A stretch of 64,000 bases of DNA from JBBIPA01 sp963820495. Its GTDB lineage: Bacteria; Chloroflexota; Dehalococcoidia; GIF9; UBA5629. Positions 9,202-18,350 of the stretch are shown here, piece after piece. Location: the NCBI GenBank assembly GCA_963820495.1, contig CAWGAF010000001.1, positions 1,325,948-1,389,947 of the forward strand, read 5' to 3'. The position numbers and the translations under genes are program-made. Below the pieces are notes generated by a model. The model was given only the letters and a program-made list of their open reading frames with translations, was not told the origin of the DNA and did no database searches. The first letter of the stretch is position 1; every line of letters begins with the position of its first letter.

Positions 9202-10043
9202 AGAATCGCCTCCTTGTGACGAGCAGCATGACATTGCATATTTATAGCCAGCGGCATGCTGGCGATATGGGCTGGGAAAGTCTCAACATGAACTGCCAGA
9301 GCCGTGTTCCTGCCGCCAAAACCCTGAGGTCCTATCCCCAGAGCATTGATGCGTTTCAACATCTCCTTCTCTAGTTCGGCAACTTCGGCATCGGGACTAG
9401 GTTCGCCAACTTTGCGCAGCAGTGCCTTCTTAGCCAGCTCCATCGTCCTTTCAGCAGTGCCGCCGATACCTACCCCCACAATAATCGGCGGGCAGGGATT
9501 GCTGCCAGCTTCATCAACTGCCTTAACTACAGCATCAATAATGCCCTGGCGACCCGCCGCCGGGGTCAACATTACGAGGCGGCTCATATTTTCGCTGCCG
9601 CCGCCTTTGGGCACAATCATTATCTTGAGTTTATCGCCAGGGACAATATCAGTATGAATTATCGCCGGCGTATTATCCTTGGTATTGACGCGAGCTGAGA
9701 AAGGCTGCTTCGCCATGGACTTGCGCAGATAGCCCTTCTCGTAGCCATCTTTGACGCCGCCATTAATCGCCTTATACAGGTCACCACCGGTTAAGTGGAC
9801 GTCTTGTCCTATTTCCAGATATACCACCGTAGCGCCGCAATCCTGACAGATAGCTATTTGCTCTTCTTTAGCCAGCTTGGCATTATCCAGAATCTGGTCT
9901 AGGGCCTGTTGACCTATATCTGATTCCTCGGTCTTGCGCGCTTTTTTCAGAGCATCGAGAACATCATCTGGAAGAAAAAAGTTGGCCTCCTGGCATAATT
10001 GCGAGACTGTTTCGGTTACTTTTTGGACATCAATTTCTCTCAA
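9198..10043 (-). CDS. Class I (Fe-S) fumarate hydratase, alpha subunit
   Basis: 281 residues matching the N-terminal domain of class I fumarases. Cluster cysteines are visible in AICQDCGATVV (about 64-74), in NPCPP (about 185) and in the C-terminal QCHAARH. The block IIVPKGGGSENMSRL and the GVGIGGTAE segment are typical. It needs the beta subunit encoded at 5207-5764. It follows malic enzyme by 38 bases and is coupled to sdhA by a four-base overlap. Confidence 0.93.
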   Translation of the reverse strand: MREIDVQKVTETVSQLCQEANFFLPDDVLDALKKARKTEESDIGQQALDQILDNAKLAKEEQIAICQDCGATVVYLEIGQDVHLTGGDLYKAINGGVKDGYEKGYLRKSMAKQPFSARVNTKDNTPAIIHTDIVPGDKLKIMIVPKGGGSENMSRLVMLTPAAGRQGIIDAVVKAVDEAGSNPCPPIIVGVGIGGTAERTMELAKKALLRKVGEPSPDAEVAELEKEMLKRINALGIGPQGFGGRNTALAVHVETFPAHIASMPLAINMQCHAARHKEAIL

Positions 10044-10081
10044 TTCTTTTGCCCCCTTTATTCGCGGAATTTTTGAAATGG

Positions 10082-11437
10082 CTAGTCTTCTGGCGCTTTA
10101 GGAATGAGACCCTTTTTCATCAGCAGCTCGGTCGTCTCTCTGGCATTCTTTATCATAGATTCAGCCTGTCTGGTAAGCTCCTCACGAGTCGCCTTAACTC
10201 TGGCAACGCCTTGTTCCTGAGCTTTCATCCCTACTGCCACTGCTTCGCGAACGAATACATCCCACTCTGCCATGGTTGGAGCTATGTTATCTTCGCTGAT
10301 ACCACGGTCTTCAGCGCACTTGGCAAGCTCATAGGCTGCAGCAATGCACATCTCATCAGTAATTGTTTTAGCTTTGACATCCAGTGTACCGCGGAATATG
10401 GCAGGGAAACCAGTGGAATTATTAACCTGGTTGGCGAAATCAGACCTGCCTGTAGCTATGATCTTAACTCCAGCCTCCTTGGCTTCCCAGGGCCAGATCT
10501 CAGGAATAGGGTTAGCACAGGCAAAAATGATGGAATCTTTAGCCATTTTGCTTACCCACTCTGGTAGAATTACCCCAGGCCCCGATTTAGACAGCGATAT
10601 GCAGATATCTATACCCTTCAAAGCTTCGGCTAAGCCACCGCTTTTTTTCTCGGGGTTCGTTCTCTTACACAAATCCCACTTGTAGGGATTTTCTTTCTGT
10701 TGCTCTTCCAGGTCCTTCCTGCCTGTATGCAATGTGCCTTTACTATCCACAACAATGGTATTCTGCGGCTTAAAGCCATCAGAAAAAAGTAATCTCAGAA
10801 TAGCCACATTAGCGGCACCTATACCGTTGACCGCAATGGTAACTTTATCTTTTTTCTTCCCCACAATCTTTAAGGCATTGATAAGTCCAGCTAAAGTAAC
10901 AGCAGCGGTACCTTGCTGGTCATCATGCCATATCGGGATAGTCGCCTCGGCTCTTAGTCTATCCAGGATATAAAAACATTTCGGATTGGATATATCCTCC
11001 AGATTGATGCCGCCAAATGCGGGCTGAAGCCATTTCACTGCCTGGATAATTTCTTCAGGGTCCTTGGTATCCAGGCAAATGGCCACGGCATCAACCCCAC
11101 CCAGGTACTTGAACAGCAATGCTTTGCCTTCCATTACTGGCATGGCAGCTTCAGGCCCGATATCTCCTAGGCCCAGAACTCTGGTGCCATCAGAGACCAC
11201 TGCAACCGTATTCCACTTGTTGGTATACTCATAGACTTTTTCCTTGTCCGCCTTTATCGCCTTGCATGGTTCGGCTACTCCGGGTGTGTACCAGATAGCG
11301 AAATCGTTAAAATCGCGAACGCAGCACTTGGGCACGGTTTGCATCTTCCCCTTGTAAAAAGGATGCAGCTTCATAGCATCCTTGGCTGGCTTTTGGGCTT
11401 TAGCCAGCAATTCCTCTTTAGTTACTTTTTGTGACAA
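10082..11437 (-). CDS. NAD(P)-dependent malic enzyme (malate to pyruvate + CO2)
   Basis: 451 residues, typical of the bacterial short malic enzymes. The N-terminal domain has IWYTPGVAEPCKAI and SDGTRVLGLGDIGPEAAMPVMEGK, with the catalytic Tyr and Lys of the family. The C-terminal domain carries the nucleotide fold with GIGAANVAILRLL and the ANPIPEIWP segment. Start is TTG at 11437 with AAGGAGG six bases upstream, overlapping the end of the isocitrate dehydrogenase gene by 20 bases. It links malate to pyruvate beside the pyruvate/oxaloacetate carboxylase genes. Cofactor preference is not determined. Confidence 0.92.
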   Translation of the reverse strand: MSQKVTKEELLAKAQKPAKDAMKLHPFYKGKMQTVPKCCVRDFNDFAIWYTPGVAEPCKAIKADKEKVYEYTNKWNTVAVVSDGTRVLGLGDIGPEAAMPVMEGKALLFKYLGGVDAVAICLDTKDPEEIIQAVKWLQPAFGGINLEDISNPKCFYILDRLRAEATIPIWHDDQQGTAAVTLAGLINALKIVGKKKDKVTIAVNGIGAANVAILRLLFSDGFKPQNTIVVDSKGTLHTGRKDLEEQQKENPYKWDLCKRTNPEKKSGGLAEALKGIDICISLSKSGPGVILPEWVSKMAKDSIIFACANPIPEIWPWEAKEAGVKIIATGRSDFANQVNNSTGFPAIFRGTLDVKAKTITDEMCIAAAYELAKCAEDRGISEDNIAPTMAEWDVFVREAVAVGMKAQEQGVARVKATREELTRQAESMIKNARETTELLMKKGLIPKAPED

Positions 11438-12521
11438 CGCAGTCCTCCTTTAGTTTATTTATCACAGCATCGGCTACTTGTGAGGTGCCTGCTGGATATT
11501 TACTTCGCTCTGATTTTAAATCATAGGTAACGTCTCTGCCTTCAGCAATAACCCCGGCTATAGCTTTTTCCAATCTATCAGCAGTATTTTTCTCTCCCAG
11601 ATAACGCAGCATCAGCATTGCCGAGAGCATCATTGCCATTGGATTGACCTTATTCTGACCAGCATACTTGGGGGCACTGCCGTGAGTTGGTTCAAAAATA
11701 GCTATTTCATCCCCTATATTGGCTCCAGGAGCTAGTCCCAACCCGCCGACCAGCCCAGCGCAGAGGTCAGAGACGATATCACCATATAAATTGGGCAGTA
11801 CTATGACATCAAAAGATTGGGGGTTCCTCACCAAACGCATACATAAGGCATCTATAACTACATTTTCAAACTCAATGTCTGAATATTCTTTAGCTATCTC
11901 TCGTGCTGTGGACAAAAAAAGCCCATCGGAAAACTTGAGGATATTAGCCTTATGACCAACGGATATTTTTCTCCTTTTATTTTTACGAGCATACTCAAAA
12001 GCAAATTTGGCAATCCGTCTTGAGCCAGTTTCAGAAATCATTTTTATACTGAACCCACTATCTTTTCTCACGTTTATACCACTGGAGCGGCGAATAAAAT
12101 CGATGAGATTATCTGCCTCTGTAGTTCCTTTGGCGAATTCGATGCCCGCATATAGGTCTTCGGTGTTCTCTCTGACTACTACTATATCCACATTCTTGAA
12201 TGGCGTGGGGGCGCCGGGATAAGTTTTACAGGGACGTAGGCAGGCATAAAGATCAAGATTTCTGCGGAGAGCTACATTGACACTTCTGAATCCAGTGCCT
12301 ATGGGGGTAGTTACTGGACCCTTGAGGGCTACTTTGTTCTTTTTTATAGATTTTAGGGCATCGTCGGGCAGAGGGGTACCGAACTGAGTTTGTGCCTTCT
12401 CTCCAACTGTTGTAACATCCCACTCAAATTTAATATCAGTAGCTTCTAATACCCTTTGGGTTGCTTCAGTAACCTCAGGCCCCACCCCATCGCCGGGAAT
12501 AAGGGTTACCCTATAAGGCAT
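11418..12521 (-). CDS. Isocitrate dehydrogenase, NAD-type short form
   Basis: 367 residues of the isocitrate/isopropylmalate dehydrogenase family. The stretch SVNVALRRNLDLYACLRP has the Ser-x-Asn-x-x-Leu-Arg phosphate/carboxylate-binding pattern of isocitrate dehydrogenases rather than that of LeuB. The later motif IFEPTHGSAPKYAG and the VVRENTEDLYAG segment also fit NAD-dependent IDH. It oxidatively decarboxylates isocitrate to 2-oxoglutarate. It lies directly downstream of the LeuCD-like hydro-lyase genes. Homoisocitrate dehydrogenase is an alternative that the context does not favour. Confidence 0.88.
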   Translation of the reverse strand: MPYRVTLIPGDGVGPEVTEATQRVLEATDIKFEWDVTTVGEKAQTQFGTPLPDDALKSIKKNKVALKGPVTTPIGTGFRSVNVALRRNLDLYACLRPCKTYPGAPTPFKNVDIVVVRENTEDLYAGIEFAKGTTEADNLIDFIRRSSGINVRKDSGFSIKMISETGSRRIAKFAFEYARKNKRRKISVGHKANILKFSDGLFLSTAREIAKEYSDIEFENVVIDALCMRLVRNPQSFDVIVLPNLYGDIVSDLCAGLVGGLGLAPGANIGDEIAIFEPTHGSAPKYAGQNKVNPMAMMLSAMLMLRYLGEKNTADRLEKAIAGVIAEGRDVTYDLKSERSKYPAGTSQVADAVINKLKEDCVVTKSN

Positions 12522-12544
12522 ACCTCATGCCTCCATAGTCAGGT

Positions 12545-13051
12545 TCACAGCTTGAAGTCGCCATGTTTGTTGATATACAAAATAAGCCCGCCTTCGGCCA
12601 GTATATCTAGCATCACCGGCGGGATTTTGCCAAAAGTAAGCTGAATACCTTTAGTGTGGTCAGTGATTATGCCCGCTGATAAGTTTACTCCTATTACATC
12701 CCCTTCGTCAATTTTATCTGTATCGCAAATCAGCACTGGCAGCCCCTGATTAATAGCGTTTCTGAAGAAGATACGGGCAACGGACTTTGCCAGGATGGCG
12801 CTTACTCCAGCCATTTTAATCACTAACGGAGCATGTTCTCGGCTGGAGCCAAGCCCGAAATTCTTCCCGGCAACAATAAAATCACCCTGCTTCACCTTGG
12901 TAGCGAAGTTTTTGTCAGCATCTTCCATGACATGCTTAGCCAGCTCAGGTAAATTGCTTCTCAGGGGAGCATATCTTCCTGGTATAATCAGGTCAGTGGA
13001 GATATTGTCCCCGAACTTAAATATGATACCTTTTAATTCGTTACCAGGCAT
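12545..13051 (-). CDS. Aconitase/isopropylmalate-isomerase family small subunit (LeuD-like)
   Basis: 168 residues forming the swivel domain of the split aconitase superfamily. The substrate-specificity loop is GRYAPLRSNL, and the conserved GLGSSREHAP motif is intact. It is the partner of the large subunit that starts one base away (stop/start overlap TAATG). In a run with isocitrate dehydrogenase, malic enzyme and fumarase it could act as aconitase, but homoaconitase, isopropylmalate isomerase and methylmalate-type activities are all possible for this subfamily. Confidence 0.85.
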   Translation of the reverse strand: MPGNELKGIIFKFGDNISTDLIIPGRYAPLRSNLPELAKHVMEDADKNFATKVKQGDFIVAGKNFGLGSSREHAPLVIKMAGVSAILAKSVARIFFRNAINQGLPVLICDTDKIDEGDVIGVNLSAGIITDHTKGIQLTFGKIPPVMLDILAEGGLILYINKHGDFKL

Positions 13052-14304
13052 TACTTTATCTTTCTAGGATCGGTAATTTCACCAGTGATGGCTGAGGCTG
13101 CGGCCGTTGCTGGGCTGGCCAGATATATTAAGGCTTCAGGATTACCCATTCTGCCCTTGAAATTGCGGTTGGCTGTCGACAAACATATCTCGCCATCTCC
13201 AAGCACACCCTGATGAAGACCAAGACAGGCGGCACATCCCGGTGGTACTAGCATCGCTCCAGCGTTGAGTAATGTCTGTATATAGCCAGCCTTTATGGCA
13301 GTGATTAGTATCTGCCTTGATGCTGGGGCTATGATTAACCTGACATTAGGATGACAGGTCTTGTTCTTAAGAATAGCGGAGGCTATTGCTAAATCTTCTA
13401 GTCGACCGTTAGTGCAAGTGCCAATAAACACCTGATTGATTTTAATTTCAGCCAGAGTATGTGCTGGTGCAACATTGTCCACAGAGTGAGGCATAGCTAC
13501 CATCGGCTCAATTTTGTCAGCATCGATTGTTAGTGTCTGCTCGTAATTAGCATCAGCGTCAGGGGAAAGAGCTTTGTATTTATTGCCTCTTTCCTGACTT
13601 ATTAAATATTTTCTGGTTACAGTGTCACTGGGGAAAAGGCCAACTTTGGCACCAACTTCCACAGCCATATTGGCTATAGTCAGGCGTTGTGACATGGTCA
13701 TATTTGCCACTGCATCTCCCTGGAACTCAAGCGCTTTATAGGTGGCACCGTCAGCTCCCAGTTTGCCAGTCAGATAGAGAACTAGGTCTTTAGCCGTAAC
13801 TTTGTTTTGAAACCTGCCGTTAACGGTAATTTTAAAGCTCTCGGGCACACGGAACCAGGTTTTGCCCAGGGCAAAGGCAATGGCCACATCGCTGGAGCCC
13901 ATCCCAGTGGCAAATGCTCCCAAAGCACCACCTGTCACCGTATGAGAATCAGCGCCGACGATAATGTTTCCTGGACTGGCAAATAGCTCCGCCACCAGTT
14001 GATGGCAGATTCCTTTGCCGCCCTCGAAAATAAAACAACCGGATTCCCCAGCGAATTTTCGCAGGAACTGCTGGTCATTAGCTAACTGGCTGTTGGGGCT
14101 GGGCACAGCGTGGTCAATGAAGATAACGGTTCTCTGTGGGTTAGCTAGATTTTTAAGTCCACTTTCCTGGAACTGTCTTATAGTCAGTGGTCCTGTGGTA
14201 TCCTGAACAAAAGCCAGGTCTACCGGGGCGATTATGATGTCTCCGGCCTGGGCATCGGCGCCTGACCTTTCGCTTAATAATTTTTCACTAAGGGTTTTGC
14301 CCAT
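13051..14304 (-). CDS. Aconitase/isopropylmalate-isomerase family large subunit (LeuC-like)
   Basis: 417 residues with the [4Fe-4S] hydro-lyase core: the cluster cysteines are in IGTCTNGR and in PPGCAACLG, and the ADSHTVTGGALGAFATGMGSSD region (split as ADSHTVTGGALG and GMGSSDVA) is intact. The family adds and removes water to isomerise hydroxy-acids such as citrate, homocitrate or isopropylmalate. No leuA or leuB neighbour is present and IDH follows, so a TCA role is plausible. It starts six bases after pycB with no strong ribosome binding site, suggesting coupling. Confidence 0.87.
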   Translation of the reverse strand: MGKTLSEKLLSERSGADAQAGDIIIAPVDLAFVQDTTGPLTIRQFQESGLKNLANPQRTVIFIDHAVPSPNSQLANDQQFLRKFAGESGCFIFEGGKGICHQLVAELFASPGNIIVGADSHTVTGGALGAFATGMGSSDVAIAFALGKTWFRVPESFKITVNGRFQNKVTAKDLVLYLTGKLGADGATYKALEFQGDAVANMTMSQRLTIANMAVEVGAKVGLFPSDTVTRKYLISQERGNKYKALSPDADANYEQTLTIDADKIEPMVAMPHSVDNVAPAHTLAEIKINQVFIGTCTNGRLEDLAIASAILKNKTCHPNVRLIIAPASRQILITAIKAGYIQTLLNAGAMLVPPGCAACLGLHQGVLGDGEICLSTANRNFKGRMGNPEALIYLASPATAAASAITGEITDPRKIK

Positions 14305-14310
14305 TGAAAC

Positions 14311-16245
14311 CTAACCGATTGTTGCCAGAATATCACCAGCACTCACTTTGGCACCAGAGCTGAATTTTATTGACTTGACCTTGCCTGCTACCGGCGATTC
14401 TATCATGTTTTCCATTTTCATAGCTTCTAAAATCGCAATGCCCGCCCCTGCCTTGACTTCGATTCCTTCTGTAACCAGATAGCTGATTAAAGTGCCTGGT
14501 ATTGGCGCTATAATCGGAGTTTCTCCTGAGGCAACTTCCGCTTTCTGAGCAGGTGTAGTCTCAGTTTTTTCTGTGGATTGCTTCGGAACCTCTGGCACGG
14601 GTGTTACAGGTGCCGTAGCTGGAGATGGAGCAGAAACTGAAGGTGTAGTAACGATATTAGTACCGCCCACTGGTTCCACTTCAACTTTGTAATACTCGTC
14701 GCCAACATAGACATTGAATGTCCTCAATGCTTGCTCTTTAGCTGGCGACTTCATCTCTATCTTTTCCGCCAGCTTGCCAGCTTTAGCCTTAGCTATAAGC
14801 TCATCTTCTTGTTTAACATCTTCCAGTGTCTTTGGCTTGGTTTCTGCCGGTGGTTTTTCTAAACCATATTTCCACTTGAGGAACTGCATTCCAGTATTGG
14901 GATAGAGGGCATAAACGAGTACATCACCTATGTCTTTAGCGATACCTTTGGTTGCCTCCCTGGCTTTTTCTAACTCTGGCTCAATGACATCGGCAGGACG
15001 GCAGGTAATAGGCTGGTTACCCCGCTTGTAGCCCCTGAGAATAATTTTCTGCACTTCAGGGTCAATCGGAGCCGGAGGCTTACCATACAAGCCATAGGCA
15101 TAATCCTTTGTCTGATATGAGACAATTTTATACCTGCCGAAGAGTACATTCTGTACCGCCTGGACTCCGATTATTTGGCTGGTGGGAGTAACCAGTGGGG
15201 GATATCCCAGCTCTTTCCGAGTTCGGGGCAATTCAGCGTAAACCTCTTGTATGCGGTCAAGGGCGTTGGCTTCTCTTAGCTGAGCTACCATGTTGGTAAA
15301 CATGCCACCGGGAATTTGGTGCCGCAGCACACCAGTATCGATTACTGACATTTTGGTAGTATCCAGAAAGTCTCGATACTTTGGGGCTATAGACTCAAAA
15401 TATTCGCCCAGTTTGAGCAAATGCTCTAAGTTCAGGCTGGTATCTCTGGGTGTGCCTTGCAAAGCAACCACCATGGGTTCTACTGCTGGGTGAGATGTAC
15501 GCAAGGCAAAAGGTGCGATACAGGTATCTATAAAATCAACACCAGCCTCAACAGCCTTCAACAGACTCATGCAAGCCATGCCGCTGGTGAAGTGGCTATG
15601 CAAATTAACCGGTATCCTTAGAGCCCGCTTTAAAGCTTTGACCAGCTCATAGGCATCGTCTGGAGCAATGAGGCCAGCCATATCTTTAATACACAGACTG
15701 TCAGCTCCCATGTCTTGGATAATCAGGGCTTTTTGGACATAATAATCAATATTGTATACTGGACCACCCAGCTTGGGTTCAGTTAACGAGTAGCTTAAAG
15801 CGCCCTGGATATGTTTGCCCTTCTCCTTGATTGCTTTAAAGGCGGACTGGAAGTTGCGCTCATCATTAACGGCATCGAAAACTCTAAAGACATCAATGCC
15901 GCAGTCAGCAGCGTGATGAACAAAAGCAGTCACCACATCATCTGGATAGTTGCGGTAACCGACCAGATTCTGTCCACGTAATAGCATCTGCAACTTGGTA
16001 TCGGGCATCAAATTTTTAAGGACGCGAATTCTATCCCAGGGGTCTTCATTTAAAAAGCGGGTCATAACATCAAAAGTGGCACCTCCCCAGACTTCCATAG
16101 ACCAGAAACCAGCTTTGTTCATCTCAGGAGCAATAGCTTCAAGGTCAGCGGTCCGTACACGGGTGGCAAATAAAGATTGATGTCCATCACGAAAAGTGAG
16201 ATCAGTAATTTTCACAGGGTTTTTACTCTTTTTTATCGTTGCCAT
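14311..16245 (-). CDS. Pyruvate carboxylase subunit B / oxaloacetate decarboxylase alpha subunit with biotinyl domain
   Basis: 644 residues. The N-terminal TIM barrel (about 1-300) has the metal and substrate motifs TDLTFRDGHQS and HSHFTSG of the pyruvate/oxaloacetate carboxyltransferases. A conserved PycB domain follows (to about 470). After a Pro/Thr/Glu-rich linker (about 525-575) comes a C-terminal biotinyl domain whose target lysine sits in EAMKMEN. It moves CO2 between biotin and pyruvate/oxaloacetate. No integral-membrane sodium-pump beta subunit is present, so carboxylase or transcarboxylase function, shared with the adjacent acyl-CoA carboxyltransferase, is more likely than a sodium pump. 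Confidence 0.92.
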   Translation of the reverse strand: MATIKKSKNPVKITDLTFRDGHQSLFATRVRTADLEAIAPEMNKAGFWSMEVWGGATFDVMTRFLNEDPWDRIRVLKNLMPDTKLQMLLRGQNLVGYRNYPDDVVTAFVHHAADCGIDVFRVFDAVNDERNFQSAFKAIKEKGKHIQGALSYSLTEPKLGGPVYNIDYYVQKALIIQDMGADSLCIKDMAGLIAPDDAYELVKALKRALRIPVNLHSHFTSGMACMSLLKAVEAGVDFIDTCIAPFALRTSHPAVEPMVVALQGTPRDTSLNLEHLLKLGEYFESIAPKYRDFLDTTKMSVIDTGVLRHQIPGGMFTNMVAQLREANALDRIQEVYAELPRTRKELGYPPLVTPTSQIIGVQAVQNVLFGRYKIVSYQTKDYAYGLYGKPPAPIDPEVQKIILRGYKRGNQPITCRPADVIEPELEKAREATKGIAKDIGDVLVYALYPNTGMQFLKWKYGLEKPPAETKPKTLEDVKQEDELIAKAKAGKLAEKIEMKSPAKEQALRTFNVYVGDEYYKVEVEPVGGTNIVTTPSVSAPSPATAPVTPVPEVPKQSTEKTETTPAQKAEVASGETPIIAPIPGTLISYLVTEGIEVKAGAGIAILEAMKMENMIESPVAGKVKSIKFSSGAKVSAGDILATIG

Positions 16246-16289
16246 TGCTGCTAAACTCCATTTTTAAATTTCGTTCTAATTGAGGCACA

Positions 16290-16544
16290 CTACCTAGTGG
16301 ATTTTCTAACCTTCCACCTGGCTCTTGCCGTTATTGATTCCTCCAGCCTAGAATATCGCCATAAACCTTTTCCCAAATGAGGTCTAACTACAATACTAGC
16401 ATTAGTTTGAGCCTTCATCGGTTCTCGTTGTCCCTTCAGCCACCATGAGCCACTTCCGTTTTCTGTGGTAGCCCTACTTATCTCTTCCTGCTGAATATAG
16501 GCAGACACTGCTCCTATTATTGCGGCTAAAAGGCTTTTCTCCAT
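16290..16544 (-). CDS. Small carboxylase-associated protein
   Basis: 84 residues: a short hydrophobic/amphipathic start (LLAAIIGAVSAYI, about 5-17), an acidic turn, then a basic C-terminal half with SWWLKGQRE. Proteins of this shape are often found between acyl-CoA carboxyltransferase and biotin-carrier genes in anaerobes and are annotated loosely as gamma/epsilon-like subunits. It sits in exactly that position here, 15 bases after mmdA-like and 44 before pycB. Function is unproven; a scaffold for the carboxylase complex is the best guess. Confidence 0.65.
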   Translation of the reverse strand: MEKSLLAAIIGAVSAYIQQEEISRATTENGSGSWWLKGQREPMKAQTNASIVVRPHLGKGLWRYSRLEESITARARWKVRKSTR

Positions 16545-16559
16545 GTTGTCCCTTATTCT

Positions 16560-18113
16560 TTACAGGGGGATATTGCCATGCTTCCTAGGCGGGTTAGTAT
16601 CGGTCTTATTTCGAAGCATTTTCAACGCTTTAATCAGCTTAGGACGTGTGGTTCTGGGATCAATCACATCGTCAATGTAGCCTTTGCCAGCAGCTACGTA
16701 AGGGTTGGCAAATTTCTTCCTGTACTCGTCAATTAGTTTCCGTCTGGTCTCCGCTGGGTTCTCTGACTTATCGATAGTGTCCTTGAAGATAATGTTCACT
16801 GCCCCATCTGGGCCCATCACAGCGATTTCGGCTGTGGGCCAGGCAAAATTGATATCGCCACGCAGACTCTTGCTGCTCATAACTACATATGCCCCGCCGT
16901 ATGCCTTGCGAGTAATCACGCTGATCTTGGGTACCGTGGCTTCGGCATAAGCGTAAAGAAACTTGGCACCATGTCTAATTATCCCTCTATATTCCTGGTC
17001 AGCACCTGGCATATATCCAGGTACATCGACAAATGTAATTACGGGAATATTAAAACAATCGCAAAAACGGACAAACCTGGCACCTTTGTCCGCGGCATCA
17101 ACATCAATGGCGCCGGCGTTAAATGATGGTTGTTGGGCTACAATGCCAACGCTATACCCACCCAGCCTGGCGAATCCGACTATAAGACTGCGGCCGAATC
17201 TGTCATGCACTTCCATAAAATCGTTATTATCCGCGATTTTGGTGATGACTTGCTTCATATCATAGACCTTATTGGGACTATCCGGGATAATGGAGAGAAG
17301 TTCCTCGTCCATACGGTTAGGATCATCCCCTGTATCTATGTACGGAGGTTTTTCCATGTTATTTTGAGGTAAAAAAGTCAATAGTCGTCGTATCATCTCA
17401 AGGCATTGCTGGTCATTATCGGCAACGAAGTGACAGTTGCCTGTCTTGGTGGCATGGGTTATGGCACCGCCTAATTCCTCGAAACCGACTTCTTCGCCGG
17501 TTACTGCCTTGATTACGGCGGGACCAGTAATGTACATTTGCCCTGTGCCTTTCACCATGAAGATAAAATCGGCTATAGCTGGCGAATAAACGGCACCGCC
17601 AGCACAGGGCCCCATAACTGCCGAGATTTGAGGAATAACTCCCGAAAAGAGGGTATTGCGAGTAAAAATATTTCCATAGCCAACCAGGCTGTCTACTCCC
17701 TCCTGGATACGGGCACCGCCAGAGTCCAGCAATCCAATTACTGGAGCGCCAACCTTAGCCGCCATGTCCATAACCTTGCAAATCTTTTCCGAAGCTATTT
17801 TTGATAGCGACCCACCAAAGACAGTGAAGTCTTGAGAAAACACAAAAGCGTCTTGCCCGTTGATTTTTCCATAGCCAGTAACCACAGAATCGGCCGGGGG
17901 CTTCTGTTGATCCGACTCGAAGTCGGTACAATGATGAATGGCAAATGGGTCTATTTCTTCAAAACTATCCTGGTCGAAAAGAATTACGACACGCTCCCTG
18001 GCAGTAAGTTTGCCCTTCTGATGCTGAATTTCAATACGTTTAGCTCCACCGCCAGCCAGAGTTTGCTGCCTCAATTTCTCTAATTCAGTTATTTTGTCTT
18101 CAGTGGTTTCCAT
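16560..18113 (-). CDS. Acyl-CoA carboxyltransferase (propionyl-CoA carboxylase beta / methylmalonyl-CoA decarboxylase alpha)
   Basis: 517 residues with the two crotonase-like halves of the carboxyltransferase family. The acyl-CoA oxyanion segments GLLDSGGARIQEG and PGYMPGADQEY and the second-half AYGGAYVVMSSK are clear. It exchanges CO2 between biotin and propionyl/methylmalonyl-CoA. With the biotinylated PycB-like protein this could form a methylmalonyl-CoA:pyruvate transcarboxylase-type system linking succinate and propionate metabolism to oxaloacetate. It is first in the 13-gene minus-strand run and divergent from folP. Confidence 0.92.
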   Translation of the reverse strand: METTEDKITELEKLRQQTLAGGGAKRIEIQHQKGKLTARERVVILFDQDSFEEIDPFAIHHCTDFESDQQKPPADSVVTGYGKINGQDAFVFSQDFTVFGGSLSKIASEKICKVMDMAAKVGAPVIGLLDSGGARIQEGVDSLVGYGNIFTRNTLFSGVIPQISAVMGPCAGGAVYSPAIADFIFMVKGTGQMYITGPAVIKAVTGEEVGFEELGGAITHATKTGNCHFVADNDQQCLEMIRRLLTFLPQNNMEKPPYIDTGDDPNRMDEELLSIIPDSPNKVYDMKQVITKIADNNDFMEVHDRFGRSLIVGFARLGGYSVGIVAQQPSFNAGAIDVDAADKGARFVRFCDCFNIPVITFVDVPGYMPGADQEYRGIIRHGAKFLYAYAEATVPKISVITRKAYGGAYVVMSSKSLRGDINFAWPTAEIAVMGPDGAVNIIFKDTIDKSENPAETRRKLIDEYRKKFANPYVAAGKGYIDDVIDPRTTRPKLIKALKMLRNKTDTNPPRKHGNIPL

Positions 18114-18350
18114 TTCATATTTCTTTTCAAATTAAGCTCGGCAAGTATCGTTGTCGACCATGAAACCGTCCGATATTTTAGCATAATCTCAAGCACATTG
18201 GCGAAGAAAATAAGAAAATAATAGTACTAAAAAAAGGATAGACCCCTGTAAACTTTGTCATTTCTTGTCCGCACTCCTTAACAAGAGGTCAATTAGGTAA
18301 GGTAAGGATAAGGGGATGAGACGTTTGTGTCTATGGTAAAATAGTCATCA

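Noticed and set aside
14311..16544. Sodium-pumping oxaloacetate or methylmalonyl-CoA decarboxylase
   Set aside because: The multi-helix beta subunit that pumps sodium is absent, and the small protein has no clear transmembrane helix.
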